The notes beneath the pieces were generated by a model that saw only the letters and a program-made list of their open reading frames with translations, was not told where the DNA came from and ran no database searches. The position numbers and the translations under genes were made by a program. Positions 30,399 to 40,700 of a stretch of DNA of 64,000 nt are shown one piece after another; the first letter of the stretch is position 1, and every line of letters begins with the position of its first letter. The stretch is from Martensiomyces pterosporus (taxonomy: Eukaryota; Kickxellomycota; Kickxellomycetes; Kickxellales; Kickxellaceae), in NCBI GenBank assembly GCA_025201845.1, contig MU603999.1, positions 1 through 64,000 on the forward strand, written 5' to 3'.

Positions 30399-31309
30399 GT
30401 TGAGTGCAATACAGTACAGAAATGAAGCCGAGAGTTGGAGGGCTGCAGAGGAAGGGGGCTGCTCTCAGAGCCGCTGTGCTGGCATTTCAGCGGGCCATCG
30501 CGGTGACACAGGCGCAAACAAAGTGGTCAGGTGACGCGGCTCCATACTTTGGCGTGCGGCTGATTCCAGGCCCAGATATAGGCGGTCTGCCCCACAGTGG
30601 GGTTTCAGTCGGGTGGGTTTGACTCCTGCCTGTGACCCGTGCGGGGACTTTTGGGTTGTAGGGAGCTTGGGATTCTCAGGCTGGCTCCACTTTGAAAACC
30701 GTCATTGGGCGGTTCCGGGGTGTTTGGCAGACGTTGGCTTGGAAGTGTCCACTTGGAGTCTGGTGTTGGCATTGGCACACTAGCGTAGGCTTGGGTGTGC
30801 TCAAGGCTATTGAAAAGCCGGGCAATGCGTGAGGCTGGCAACAGAGCAACGAAAACCGGCTGCACTGGTTCAGTCAAGGGACTGCACTTCTGATTAAAAG
30901 CTACTGCACCCGGTCGGAGGTTGGCCGACCAAGCGACCTACAATTTTTGCCAAATTTTTAATACGCAGCCTCGCATGCGACGCATTTTTATTTGGACCGC
31001 GCATGTTTAATCTTGTTAGATTGTTAGATAGTGAGGCAGGGTGGCCGTGTAGACTGTAGGAGTGTACTAGTAAATAGATGTATTGCTAGCAAGGAAACCA
31101 CTACTCTACTGCGGCGGCCTCCCTGCTTTTATGCCAGGCGGACTTCTGCGCCTTGGCGGACTCCAAAAGGGGAGAGAGCCAGCTCAGCGGCTCACCTCAA
31201 TAGCGGTGCCCGTCTACTTAAGCGCGCCGCCCGCTCTCCGCCCTGGCATCGCCGTCACCGCTCCTTGTCCTGAGGCCCGCCTCTATTTTTTTCTCTCCCA
31301 CCCGCAACG
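30399..31309. other. Intergenic region, no gene seen
   Basis: About 0.9 kb before the CBM19-tailed gene. No frame with coding character was found on either strand. A T-rich, pyrimidine-rich leader precedes the ATG at 31310 and no TATA box is evident within 150 bp of it. Confidence 0.4.
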
Positions 31310-32533
31310 ATGCGACAGATAACACTTGCGCTGCTCGTCTGCCCACTAGCACCGCTGTTCTGCGGCGGCGGCGTGCTTGGTGCTGGCCCAACACCCACAC
31401 CGACGCAGGCTGCCCACGCAGCATCGACAGGAGCTGGGGCAGATGTGCACGCACAGCTCATCCCACTCCCAGCCATTGTGCTCACCAATTTCCCGTTCCT
31501 CATTCCCTTCTCGCTGTTCTTCCAAACAAGGGCACAAAAGTCACCATTGCCGCCTGTCACCAAGACGTTGACCACGCTGACCGTTTGCGATGCTACGGGC
31601 TCGGAGTTCCTCCCCAGCAACTGCACACCCACACCCCTGGCACAGCACACTCTATCGGAATCCACAGACGCAGCACCGCCTTCTGGCGACAGCGACAGCA
31701 CCAGTCAGCAGATTCAGAGGGATGTCGATGTGCACAGAATGCCAACGTCTACATCGCCGCCCCCTCTGATCCGCCAGCCATCCAGCACCCCGCATGGCCG
31801 CCTGGTGAAGCGCCAGCTGGTATCGATTAGCGTCAGCACGCCAGTTGCCCCCTTTCGAGAGGCTCCTTCTCCATACGCTCCACGCGATTCTCCATATGAC
31901 TCGCGGCATTCTGAGGATTATCGCCACGGCTTTGCTAGTGATATAGAGCCGTTGTCGGAAAGCCACGGCGCCGGACCTTTGTCTGGCAACAGCCGCGCTG
32001 AGGACAGCGATATTGCCACAGGTGGAATTGATGGAGAAGGAGCAGACATCTTCTCTCGTATCCTTGGCTTCCCGCGCATTTCTAAATCTTCAAACAGCGG
32101 CGCGTCTGCGCTACCCGCATCTTCTTCCATTGCACCCAACAGTGCGTCGCTGCCGTCATCCGGTGGTGCCGGCGTCCTCTCCTTCACGGAACTGAGTTCA
32201 CCGATTTCGGCAAGCAGGGAAGGGTCTAGCACTGCTGCTGCGGTTCTCTCGTCCCATCCAGTTGCTACACCCGTCTCTATAACGACCCTCATGTCTGCTG
32301 AATCATCCACATCGCTGTTGCTGGCGCCTGAATCCATCGCCAATGGCGCTGCTGTCCACGGCATACTAGGCAGCACTGCGGAACACCAGCAATGCCAGAC
32401 AGGTATGCTTCGCTGTGCACCAGATGGCCAGAGATTCGACACATGCCTGTTTGGCAGATGGGGAACAATCCGCACATGTGCCCAAGGCACACGCTGCGTC
32501 CCTGTTGGTGACAACACCATTGCATGCGTCTAA
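31310..32533 (+). CDS. Secreted Ser/Thr/Pro-rich protein with C-terminal CBM19-like six-Cys module
   Basis: The 407-residue protein starts MRQITLALLVCPLAPLF, a signal peptide. The body is Ser/Thr/Pro-rich and probably O-glycosylated, with a dibasic 'LVKR' (about residues 165-168) that is a candidate Kex2 site. The last 46 residues, from 'CQTGMLRC' to 'DNTIAC', contain six Cys spaced 6-9-10-5-9, the same pattern as at the ends of the two LPMO-like proteins at 35.8 and 53.4 kb. The pattern resembles the chitin-binding CBM19 of yeast chitinase Cts1. No catalytic domain is visible. A second hydrophobic stretch (about residues 57-72) is odd for a secreted protein. Likely role: chitin/wall-associated protein. 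Confidence 0.75.
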   Translation: MRQITLALLVCPLAPLFCGGGVLGAGPTPTPTQAAHAASTGAGADVHAQLIPLPAIVLTNFPFLIPFSLFFQTRAQKSPLPPVTKTLTTLTVCDATGSEFLPSNCTPTPLAQHTLSESTDAAPPSGDSDSTSQQIQRDVDVHRMPTSTSPPPLIRQPSSTPHGRLVKRQLVSISVSTPVAPFREAPSPYAPRDSPYDSRHSEDYRHGFASDIEPLSESHGAGPLSGNSRAEDSDIATGGIDGEGADIFSRILGFPRISKSSNSGASALPASSSIAPNSASLPSSGGAGVLSFTELSSPISASREGSSTAAAVLSSHPVATPVSITTLMSAESSTSLLLAPESIANGAAVHGILGSTAEHQQCQTGMLRCAPDGQRFDTCLFGRWGTIRTCAQGTRCVPVGDNTIACV

Positions 32534-33382
32534 GAAAAGCCTATCGCCGTAGTTGCTTCATTCCTGTTTAATACAATTAGAAATTGCATCGCTGCACGCC
32601 TTCTAGGCTTGGTCGATATGTCAATTAAGATGGTGGTGGGTTCTTTGCAGCTGGAAATGCCTCTACTGTTATCCGCCTCCTGCACACATATGCACACACG
32701 CCTAGCCGCGCGTCCTTGCACTACCTGCCTTGTGCTTGGCTTGGCCTTGGCACTACCCCCTCCTCACGTCTTGTCCCATGCCCCGCTGCTTTGAGCCCTT
32801 GTTGAGGAGACGGAAAACATGAAAATCAAGTCCGTGCCGCGCCAAGACAAGCGCAATATAAAGTTTTTTTGTGATGTAGGGACAAGGGCGCCATATCGAC
32901 TATTTCAGAAAGTGCACCAGACAGGGAAAGCATGCACGCCTGATTCCTGCTGTGTCCATTGACTTGCTGTGACTTCGGCGCCGAGCTTGGCGGTATGATG
33001 CTGGAATTGTCCATGTACGCTTTTGTAACATCGCTTGGGATGTAAGGGGCAGTGGATGGCCAAGATCAAAACAGCTAAGCAGCCAAGGACAGTGCGCGCA
33101 CTCCAGCATTCGTTCTTGGTGGGGCCATTATAGATGCGGAAGTTGGAACGTTCGATGGCGGCTGTGTGTGTCAGCCGGCATGTCCCCGTATTCTATGCAT
33201 TTCTTGGCCCTGTAATTTTCTGCTTGCCCCTACATCTGCCTGTTCTGTGCGTTTGGCGCGGCAGACTTGCAGGCATCCCTTGTAGCAGCGGTGGTATAAA
33301 AAACAGAGAGGGTGAGAGGCAAAACCATGTCTCACCACAACCTCACTCACACCCAGACACTCAATCTCTGCTAGCACATTCT
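32534..33382. other. Intergenic region upstream of the four-repeat secreted protein gene
   Basis: The 849 bp contain the 3' end of the CBM19-tailed gene and the promoter of the next gene, including a TATA box at 33295. No additional gene was recognised. Confidence 0.45.
33295..33302 (+). promoter_or_regulatory. TATA box of the four-repeat protein gene
   Basis: TATAAAAA lies 88 bp before the ATG at 33383. Confidence 0.75.
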
Positions 33383-34669
33383 ATGGCAATGAAGGCAACC
33401 TTGGCACTCTCCTCCATTCTTTTGGCTACTCTCGCAGCCGCCGTGCCCCGCGGTGGTGCAAATAATGGAAACCACCACGCTCACGAGGAGAGCCACTACC
33501 TGCGCACAATGACCAACGGCAACGGATACACCTTGCTTGTCGACGACGCCAACAACGACCTCGGTGGATTCATTGCCGGACAAACCGGCGTCGATGGCAT
33601 CTACAATGACAGAGAGGTGGCTCCAGAGCCCGGTACCGTCACCTGGGTGGACATCCACAACGGCATCAAGGCTGTCGTTGACCTTGAGCACCGCAACTTC
33701 TTCACTGTCTACGACTCCACCGACTGCCCCATCAAGACCATCAGCCACCCATTGCCCACCAAAACCCAGGGAGGCTACGCAACCAGCACTCCGCCACCGC
33801 ACTACCTGATGACTTTTGTGAACCAGAAGGGCCACACTCTGCTGGTTGACCAGGCCGTCGACAACGCTGGCATTCTGGAGGTTGGCACCCCTGGCGTTGA
33901 CGGTATCTATACTGTGGCGCCTGGCAGGATCCCTGCCAAGGCCACAGGCACCGACACTTGGGTCGACAGCGCCGATGGGATTATCGCCGTCATGGACAAC
34001 CAGAACCCTAACTACTATACCGTCTACGACGCCAGCTGGAACCCTATCGAGACCGTCGGCCCCACTGCTGCCACGCCGACTGCCACGCCGACTGCCGCGC
34101 CAGAGCACCACTTGAGGACGTTTACCAACGGCCACAAGCAGACGCTTCTCGTTGACTTTGCCGTGAATGGCGTCGGTGTCTTCATTGAGGGTCAGGAAGG
34201 CGTCGACGGCATCTACCAGGTCCCTGCTGGACAGTACCAGCACCACTCGGGCATCGATACCTGGGTTGACGACCAGGACGGTGTCAAGGTTGTGGTTGAT
34301 TACGACCATCCCAACCTGTACACCGCCTACGATATCAGCAACAACCCGATTGAGACCATCAGCGTGCCAACCCCAACAGCCACCCCCAACTATGCCACTG
34401 AGCCCACCCACCATCTGCGCACCTTTACCAACCAGAAGGGTCACACGCTTTTGGTTGACTACGCAGTCACTGGCGTCGGCGTCCTCGAGATTGGGGAAGA
34501 TGGCATTGATGGCATCTACTACAACTCGGAGGCCACGAGATATACGGGAATCGACACCTGGGTCAATGACTACGATGGCGTCAAGGCTATCGTGGACAAC
34601 CAGCACCCCAATTTCTTCACCGTCTATGACCTGAGCGACAACAGCCCCATTGAAACTGACAGCTACTAG
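33383..34669 (+). CDS. Secreted protein of four tandem repeats of about 85 residues, unknown family
   Basis: The 428-residue protein starts MAMKATLALSSILLATLAAA (signal peptide, cleavage near 20). Four repeats follow at about 38-120, 140-225, 242-326 and 343-426, separated by Pro/Thr-rich linkers ('PTAATPTATPTAAP'). Each repeat has the plan H-x-L-R-T-F-x-N-x-K-x-x-T-L-L-V-D, then G-V-D-G-I-Y, then D-T-W-V-D-x-x-D-G-V-K-x-V-V-D, then P-N-x-x-T-V-Y-D and P-I-E-T. An upstream in-frame ATG at 33134 is rejected since the TATA box and the signal peptide both point to 33383. The repeats look beta-rich and acidic. No known domain was recognised; a surface or wall adhesin is a reasonable inference. 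Confidence 0.85.
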   Translation: MAMKATLALSSILLATLAAAVPRGGANNGNHHAHEESHYLRTMTNGNGYTLLVDDANNDLGGFIAGQTGVDGIYNDREVAPEPGTVTWVDIHNGIKAVVDLEHRNFFTVYDSTDCPIKTISHPLPTKTQGGYATSTPPPHYLMTFVNQKGHTLLVDQAVDNAGILEVGTPGVDGIYTVAPGRIPAKATGTDTWVDSADGIIAVMDNQNPNYYTVYDASWNPIETVGPTAATPTATPTAAPEHHLRTFTNGHKQTLLVDFAVNGVGVFIEGQEGVDGIYQVPAGQYQHHSGIDTWVDDQDGVKVVVDYDHPNLYTAYDISNNPIETISVPTPTATPNYATEPTHHLRTFTNQKGHTLLVDYAVTGVGVLEIGEDGIDGIYYNSEATRYTGIDTWVNDYDGVKAIVDNQHPNFFTVYDLSDNSPIETDSY

Positions 34670-34777
34670 GGCAAACCTAGGGCCTTTTCTTTTGGCATCC
34701 TATAACTTATTAGCTGCTTCCATTAGCCACACATGCTATCTTTACTAGCCCTTCCTTCTTTGAAATGCTGATGGATT

Positions 34778-35473
34778 TCACCTCCTAGTGTGCTGTTTGC
34801 TCTTTGGCACGGTTAGCACATCAAATGCAGAAGCGTTGACTTTGGCCAATGCTGCCAGGACATACACTCGTCGCGTGCATGCCTCGGGGCTGCGTCCAAT
34901 ATGCTTGTCTATGCGAGCCAGCCAGCTCCTCTCGTTCTTGCACATTCCCAGCAGCCATATCAGCTGCTCGTCCTCTTCCCTTGTCCACACAATGCCTCTC
35001 GCATCCTGCAACTCCTTGAAGCGCAGGTATTCCTCACGCAGCATGTCTACTGTGCACACATCGGGAATACCGTCGTGGATTGTTTCCCAGAGCAAGCCCG
35101 ACTCTCGACACCTCCAGACATGTGCAAACAGCTCGTCCGACATCTGAAACTCCTTCAGCAGCAGATGCGCATGCATACAGTCGGCCACATCCGTGTTCAT
35201 GTATATGCCGACAAGAAGCCAGTCGCTGAACGTCAGGTTGCTGAAATACGTTTCCGTGCACCGCCTCAGTGCAGCAAGGTCTTGTTCCGACCAGTCGTCG
35301 CTTGTCGGTCGAGATGTCTTCTCGATGCTGGAATACCGGGTGTTAAAGTGGCTCACGCACTCGGCAACAGGCATCCCAGCGCCACGCGATACAGCTTCCC
35401 AGTCGCACCTTCTGGTGGCTGGGTTGAAGTGCTTCATGGCTAAGGCTGTCACAGAGCCGTCTATTGCCGACAT
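34778..35473 (-). CDS. Myb/SANT-like three-repeat protein
   Basis: The protein has 231 residues from the ATG at 35473 (MSAIDGSVTALAMKHF). Three Myb-like segments are suggested: residues about 5-50 ('CDWEAVSRGAGMPVAECVSH'), 58-110 ('DDWSEQDLAALRRCTETYF'), and 165-215 ('VWTREEDEQLIWLLGMCKNE' and 'WLARIDKHIGRSPEACTRRV'). The last is the most convincing. Such degenerate Myb repeats are common in early-diverging fungi and may bind DNA. The frame stays open upstream of 35473 for about 120 bp without an ATG, so a 5' exon joined by an intron is possible and the N-terminus is uncertain. Confidence 0.7.
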   Translation of the reverse strand: MSAIDGSVTALAMKHFNPATRRCDWEAVSRGAGMPVAECVSHFNTRYSSIEKTSRPTSDDWSEQDLAALRRCTETYFSNLTFSDWLLVGIYMNTDVADCMHAHLLLKEFQMSDELFAHVWRCRESGLLWETIHDGIPDVCTVDMLREEYLRFKELQDARGIVWTREEDEQLIWLLGMCKNERSWLARIDKHIGRSPEACTRRVYVLAALAKVNASAFDVLTVPKSKQHTRR

Positions 35474-35821
35474 GTGCAGAGATACGCCCAGATACAAGGA
35501 AGGGTGTTGGGATATGAAGCAGAAGAGCGTCCTTGGGGTTCCACCAGGCGAAGGCGCCAGAGGGGCTGCACCTGAGATATCTCTTATACCAGGGAACTAC
35601 CACGCCGGTGACGCCATGTGAGCATGAGATGGAGGAGACTTGATTGCTAGGTGCGAATGGTGTGTGCAAATGCATGTACAATCAGATGGATATTGAATGT
35701 TGCGTGATATATGAATTCACAGCCAGCAACAATGGCGCGTGCTGACAAAAAAAGCTCCAAAGGAACATATTTTAAGCGGAAAAGGGGTATTTCTGCACTA
35801 TCAAAGGGGGCTTTGCTTGTT
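35474..35821. other. Intergenic between Myb-like and LPMO-like genes
   Basis: The 348 bp hold the promoter (and maybe a first exon) of the Myb-like gene and the 3' end of the LPMO-like gene. Nothing else was recognised. Confidence 0.4.
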
Positions 35822-37021
35822 CTATGCCCAGTCGCAAAGAATCGAGTTGCCGCTGGCCTTGCACTTGGTTCCGTCACTGCAGGCATAGACAGGCGACCAG
35901 GCGCCGTAGAGGCAGTACTGGTAGCCAGAGCCCGAAGGAGCACAGCGCAGCTCACTGTCTGAGCATGACTGGCCAACGCCGTCGCCTGAGGGCTGTCCAG
36001 CCGAAGAAGGAGCAGGGGCAGGGGAAGAGCCAGTGGCTGACGGAGCAGGCGCAGCCGTAGTGGTCTCCTCATCGTCGTCATAAGAGTCGCAAGACTCGGT
36101 ATCGTCAGAAGTGGCAGGAGCAGGAACAGTGGCAGGAGCGGTGGCAGGAGCACTGGTCGCAGAAGGGGTGTGGCCAACAGGGGTTCCAGCCGAGGTGGCG
36201 ACTGCAGTCTTGGTTTGAGGAGCAGTCTTAGTGTAGGCAGGTGCTGAGGAGACTGGGGCAGGCGCCGACGAGGCCGAGTAACTGGGCTTGGCGGACGATG
36301 GGGCGGGGGCTGGGTTCGAGGTGCCGCCAGGCGACACAGTGATGTTCTTGGCGCCGGTGTAGTACTCCATGCCGGTCTCGTAGTTGCCATTGAACTCGGG
36401 GATGGTTGGGTAGCCAGGGTAGTTGGCGATGGTCATCTCCTTGCCGGTGTACGAGGTCGAGGTGCTGCCCTTGATGGCGACATCGGCGCAGTTCATGTAG
36501 AACTCGCGGTTGCCCGAGGCATTGACCCACGACCAGGCAAACACGGCCTTGTCGGAGCTCGGCAGGTCAGCTGGCAGGTTGAAGGTGTAGCTGAGGATGG
36601 TGGCCGTGTTGGTGAGGCTGGCGGGCTTGGACCCCAGGAAGCAGTAGCGCAGCTCCTGGTGGATGACAGCAAAGGTCTTTCCGTTGTCGTAAGACATCGA
36701 GAACTCGCAGTTGCCGCCGCTGTGGATGGCAGCGCTTGGGTTGAACTTGATCGTCACAGACTGGCCAGCAGTCCACGTGGCCGAGGGAGTTGCATACGGA
36801 GTGGTGTGGCGGCACAGGGGCATTGTTCCGCCAAGCTGCACAGAGTTGATCGGCCCGTTGATGGCATGCTCACCGGTGTCCAGGGACTCGCCGGCAGGCA
36901 GCGCTGGGCAGTTCTCGCCGACAGGCGAGTAGCGTGGGCAGGGGTTGATGATGGATACGTGAGCAGCAGCAGAGCTGGCAAGAGCGAGAGCGGCAGCAAG
37001 CGAGAGAATCGAGGACTTCAT
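35822..37021 (-). CDS. AA11-like lytic polysaccharide monooxygenase with CBM19-like tail (copy 1)
   Basis: The 399-residue protein has a signal peptide (1-20) ending AAA, so the mature protein starts with His21 ('HVSIINPCPRYSP'), as needed for the copper histidine brace of LPMOs. Further AA11-like marks are 'IHSGGNCEFSMSYDNGKTF' (second brace His), 'VIHQELRYCF', 'YTFNLPADLPSSDKAVFAWS' and 'WVNASGNREFYMNCADVAI' with the axial-site aromatic next to Met-Asn-Cys. The domain covers about residues 21-235. A long Ala/Pro/Ser/Thr linker (240-350) follows, then a six-Cys CBM19-like module from 'CSDSELRC' to 'SILC'. AA11 enzymes oxidatively cleave chitin; that is the likely substrate. A close paralogue lies at 53430 on the other strand. 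Confidence 0.85.
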   Translation of the reverse strand: MKSSILSLAAALALASSAAAHVSIINPCPRYSPVGENCPALPAGESLDTGEHAINGPINSVQLGGTMPLCRHTTPYATPSATWTAGQSVTIKFNPSAAIHSGGNCEFSMSYDNGKTFAVIHQELRYCFLGSKPASLTNTATILSYTFNLPADLPSSDKAVFAWSWVNASGNREFYMNCADVAIKGSTSTSYTGKEMTIANYPGYPTIPEFNGNYETGMEYYTGAKNITVSPGGTSNPAPAPSSAKPSYSASSAPAPVSSAPAYTKTAPQTKTAVATSAGTPVGHTPSATSAPATAPATVPAPATSDDTESCDSYDDDEETTTAAPAPSATGSSPAPAPSSAGQPSGDGVGQSCSDSELRCAPSGSGYQYCLYGAWSPVYACSDGTKCKASGNSILCDWA

Positions 37022-37746
37022 TATGTCTTTGCTCGTAAATGCGATGTGCTAAATGTGGGCTTGTGGGTATGATGCGGATGGGGCAATTGGGTGCACGGCC
37101 AGCGTACAAAGAGTGGATTAGATGCGGGAAAAAAAGACTAGGGGCAAACAACAGAAGAGGATGTGCTGAACATGCGGGTTCCCAGGCATTGCACAGGGCG
37201 GGCGCTTTTTATATGCAGTCCGCCTGCATCGACTTTTGAGGAGAAGCACAACTCCTGGCTGGGATGCATGGCAGTGCGCCAGAACGGCTGTGTGTCTGGA
37301 GGTATTGGTTGTGGATTCTCAGCACCTTGACACATCCTCTGCGCGTGCTCCCAAATGAAGAAATCAACCACAGACGTGAGGTTGGATAGGCAATATTCGC
37401 TCTCCCCTCGCCGCTCGCGGAAAAGGACCGATGGCTGGTGGTCGCGAGGTGGTTTGGCGCGGACCGAATTTCATGATGCGCAATTGCGCTATACATTGCC
37501 TGGCATTGTTATTTTGGGCCAGGCATTGTTATTTTTGACTTGGCATGGGGCAACAAAAGGGACTGCGTGCATGCATGCAATGTCGTTTCCCTTTGTGGGT
37601 CCACGCGCTTGCTTTCGCCGATCGCTCAAGCGCATTGTTGTCTTTTTATAGAAAGCAAGTGCCGGAGTGCATTCATGGCGGCTCCCCCTTCGTGCTTCTG
37701 TGTATGAACGCGCCCAAGGAATGCAAAAGAACCTAAACTAAAGGCA
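37022..37746. other. Intergenic region upstream of LPMO-like copy 1
   Basis: The 725 bp hold the promoter of the LPMO-like gene and, at the right end, the 3' end of WDR6. A near-perfect direct repeat with a CAGGCATTGTTATTTT-type core occurs at about 37499-37540. Confidence 0.5.
37206..37213 (-). promoter_or_regulatory. TATA box of LPMO-like copy 1
   Basis: TATAAAAA on the minus strand lies about 190 bp before the ATG at 37021. Confidence 0.65.
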
Positions 37747-40700
37747 CTATTCCAATCGCAGCTCGAGCGCTTCAACGCCAATCCCAGCAACGAAGGCAAG
37801 CCTCTTCCTACAGATAGCAAACAAAAAAGCGGTGGTGTTAGCACTGGTGGCATAGACAGAGAGCCTCTGCCAATCAGCAGCATTCAGGAGGGCTACTTAC
37901 CCCGGTGTTCGTAAAATGTCCATGGACGACGGGTCAGCGACCTGTGTGTACGCCATTTGGTGCAGCTCAAAGTCGAGCGAGCAGGTGCCTTCGTTTCTAG
38001 CAAGCGCCCACAAGGCGATTCGCTGATCGGTGGAGACCGAGCATACCATGCCGTCCACAAACCTGACCTGCTGCACAGACGACGCGTGCGAGTTCGCATA
38101 GCTGCCAGCCATCGAGCGCGCAACTGCCCCCGTATGCTCGTCTATTGCAAACTCACTGACAGCAATGCTGTTGTCGTCGCCTCCGCTGGCAACCCAGAAT
38201 CGGTTGTCCTCCGGGCACTTTGCAGCATCCAGCGAGTTGACGCCCGATTGATGCACACCCTGGCACACATAAATGGCTGGTCCAACATCCGCTGGCTGGT
38301 CGCAGACAGCACCGCCAGAAGCACGAGATTCACCTTCCACAATGAACTTTGAAATGTCCCAGATGGCAACCTGACCATTGGTGGCTCCAGTGAACAGCAG
38401 CGTCCTTTCTGCGCTGCCTCTCAGCACGAGCTTGCCAACAGACAGGATGCAGTGGCTGTGTGTCCGTGCGGCGTCATGGGCAACGCAGGTGAACTGGTGG
38501 TGTCTGACATCCAGCCTCCACACTCGAATAGATGCATCAGAGTACCCAGCTACGACAGTAAAGTACCGGTTGCTGTCGGCTACCGTTTGCCCAGCTACCG
38601 AAATGCCCATTATCCGCGGGTCGCTGTCGTCGTCCAGTAGCGGTGCCAGTGCCCATTCAACCAAACTGGCTTCGAGCAGCCCATTCCTTTCGATGAACTC
38701 GACACGCCAGCACCGCAATTCGCAGCCAGCACCGGCACTGAACAAGTACCGGTAGCGGTGCGCACCATCCCCGCCGTGGTCGTCAGATGCATCGAGTGAG
38801 GGTGCAAACTCCACACACCGAATTGCCGAGGTATGCCGTCTGATCTGAGCTAGCGATGCAAATTGCTGGCGGTCCTTGTCGGAGCAGCGGTATTCGTGGA
38901 TCCGAAGGAAACAATCCTCGCCGCCCGATGCCACAACAACCCGACCGCCATTTGGCCCTTCCAGCAAGATGGAGTCAGTCGCACGTATATCCACCGACGA
39001 AATGCCATCAACCAGCACCGCATTCTCGCCACTGCTGCCGCACACAGCGGTGGGGAGTCTGTATGTCAGCAGCAGGCGCTTCTTGATAAACCCGATTCGA
39101 ATGCCCGGTTCAGCAAACACAGCCTGCCACACCCGCCCTGCTCCACCGCAAACAACCGAGACGACATCCGAGCGAGTATCGAGGTCCACGAGGACAAGTC
39201 TCTTTCTATAAAATGTGATTGCGAAAAGCCCACCATTGTGCTCGATGAGCTGCTCGACCCAGCCCTCTGAGAGCTTCTCGCCCGAGATGCGGCTGACAAC
39301 AACTGTGGCTGACCCGCTGGCTCCCTGCTGGTTCTCTAAAACCCCAGTGTATACGTTTTTCTGCTTGATGGCGCTCCCGTGGCGGACCTGGCTGTTGGAC
39401 ATCAGCGTCTGCTCGTCGCTCACTGGCTTGCTGCTAATGTCGACTGTGAACTTTTGCAGCATCCCATCTCGTCCGCCCGTCAACACCGTGCAGCTGCCAG
39501 GCGTATCCGACGGCTGAATTGCGATGGTTGATAGCGTGAATTTCCCATGCGCCTGGTACCATGTAACTGCTGGAACGAGCGTAGGAACACCGCCCGACTC
39601 TAAGCGGTAGTTTTCCACTGGAACACCGCCGAGGTCGGCTGGCAGGTCGTATATAAACAGCCCACCATGAGTTGTACCAACTGCCGCCCAGCCCAGCGAC
39701 TGGCTAACTGCTGCTGTTGCAAGGTGCGATCGCTCAGGCAGGCTTAGTGCCGCAACCACGGTCCAAGAAAGCTCCCGGCCAGTGGATATGCGGGACCACA
39801 GGATATTGCCGTCCGCATCATGCGTCACAAGGTCAAGCGAATTGCCGCCGCGCGTTGAGAGGACCAAGTAGCGCACAGCTGACGGGTGTAGGCGGCGAAG
39901 CGTTGGCTGGAATCGCTGCGTAGGCGAAACCAGCACAACCGACCCATCCAGTGTCCCCACAGCCGCCAATTCACCAATGGGCAAAGTGGCGACCATGGAG
40001 TATCCAGCGAGGCATGGAGAGTGGTACAGAGTGGTCCAAGTGCCCAACTCCAAGTCATGCAGCAAAACACACCCAGAGTCCATTGCCACAACCGCAGAGT
40101 CCCAGCCAGTGAGCGCAAACCCACGGATGTGCTCATTGCTGCTACGTGCGCCGCAATCCGAAGGCAGATACATGTCTGGACTGGGCGGCTCCAGCGGCGT
40201 GAGCATATCGTCTGACTCGACACGTTTTCCAACCGCTGACTGCAGGGACCACATCCGGATCGATCCATCGCTGCCGCCGCTGACCACTGAGCTTCCGCTG
40301 GGGTTCACAGCTATCGACCAGACGTTCTTTTTGCACTGCGACCAAACATCCAATGCGGCGATTCTGTCCCCACGGCGCTCCCAAACTCGGCAGGTGCCAT
40401 CCTCTGAGCAGCTAATGAGGAATCTGTCAAGAACCAAACAGCTCCAGATCCGGGCCTGGTGGCCATACAAAACAGCAGCAGAGTCCGGGCCGCTGGGATG
40501 CAGTCTCCAGAGACGCATGGTCCGGTCATCAGACACCGAGGCTACCTCTTGTCCATCATGGCTGATTCGCACGCAGAATATAACGCCATCATGGCCGCGC
40601 AGCCTGTGCAAAATGACTCGGTCTGGCTGTCCGGCTTTCGCGGGATTCAAGCACATTTCGCCCGAGCTTACCGCCACCGCATGCCAAATGAGCACCTGGT

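Noticed and set aside
30600..30640. B-box-like GGTTTGACTCC for a tRNA
   Set aside because: No A box or paired acceptor arm upstream; spacing does not fit.
31441..31550. Intron inside the N-terminal part of the CBM19-tailed gene
   Set aside because: The stretch is pyrimidine-rich and codes for an odd hydrophobic segment, but there is no good GT donor or YAG acceptor and the frame is open throughout.
33371..34606. 411-codon open frame on the minus strand across the four-repeat protein
   Set aside because: It mirrors the repeat structure of the sense gene, which has the TATA box, signal peptide and conserved repeats.
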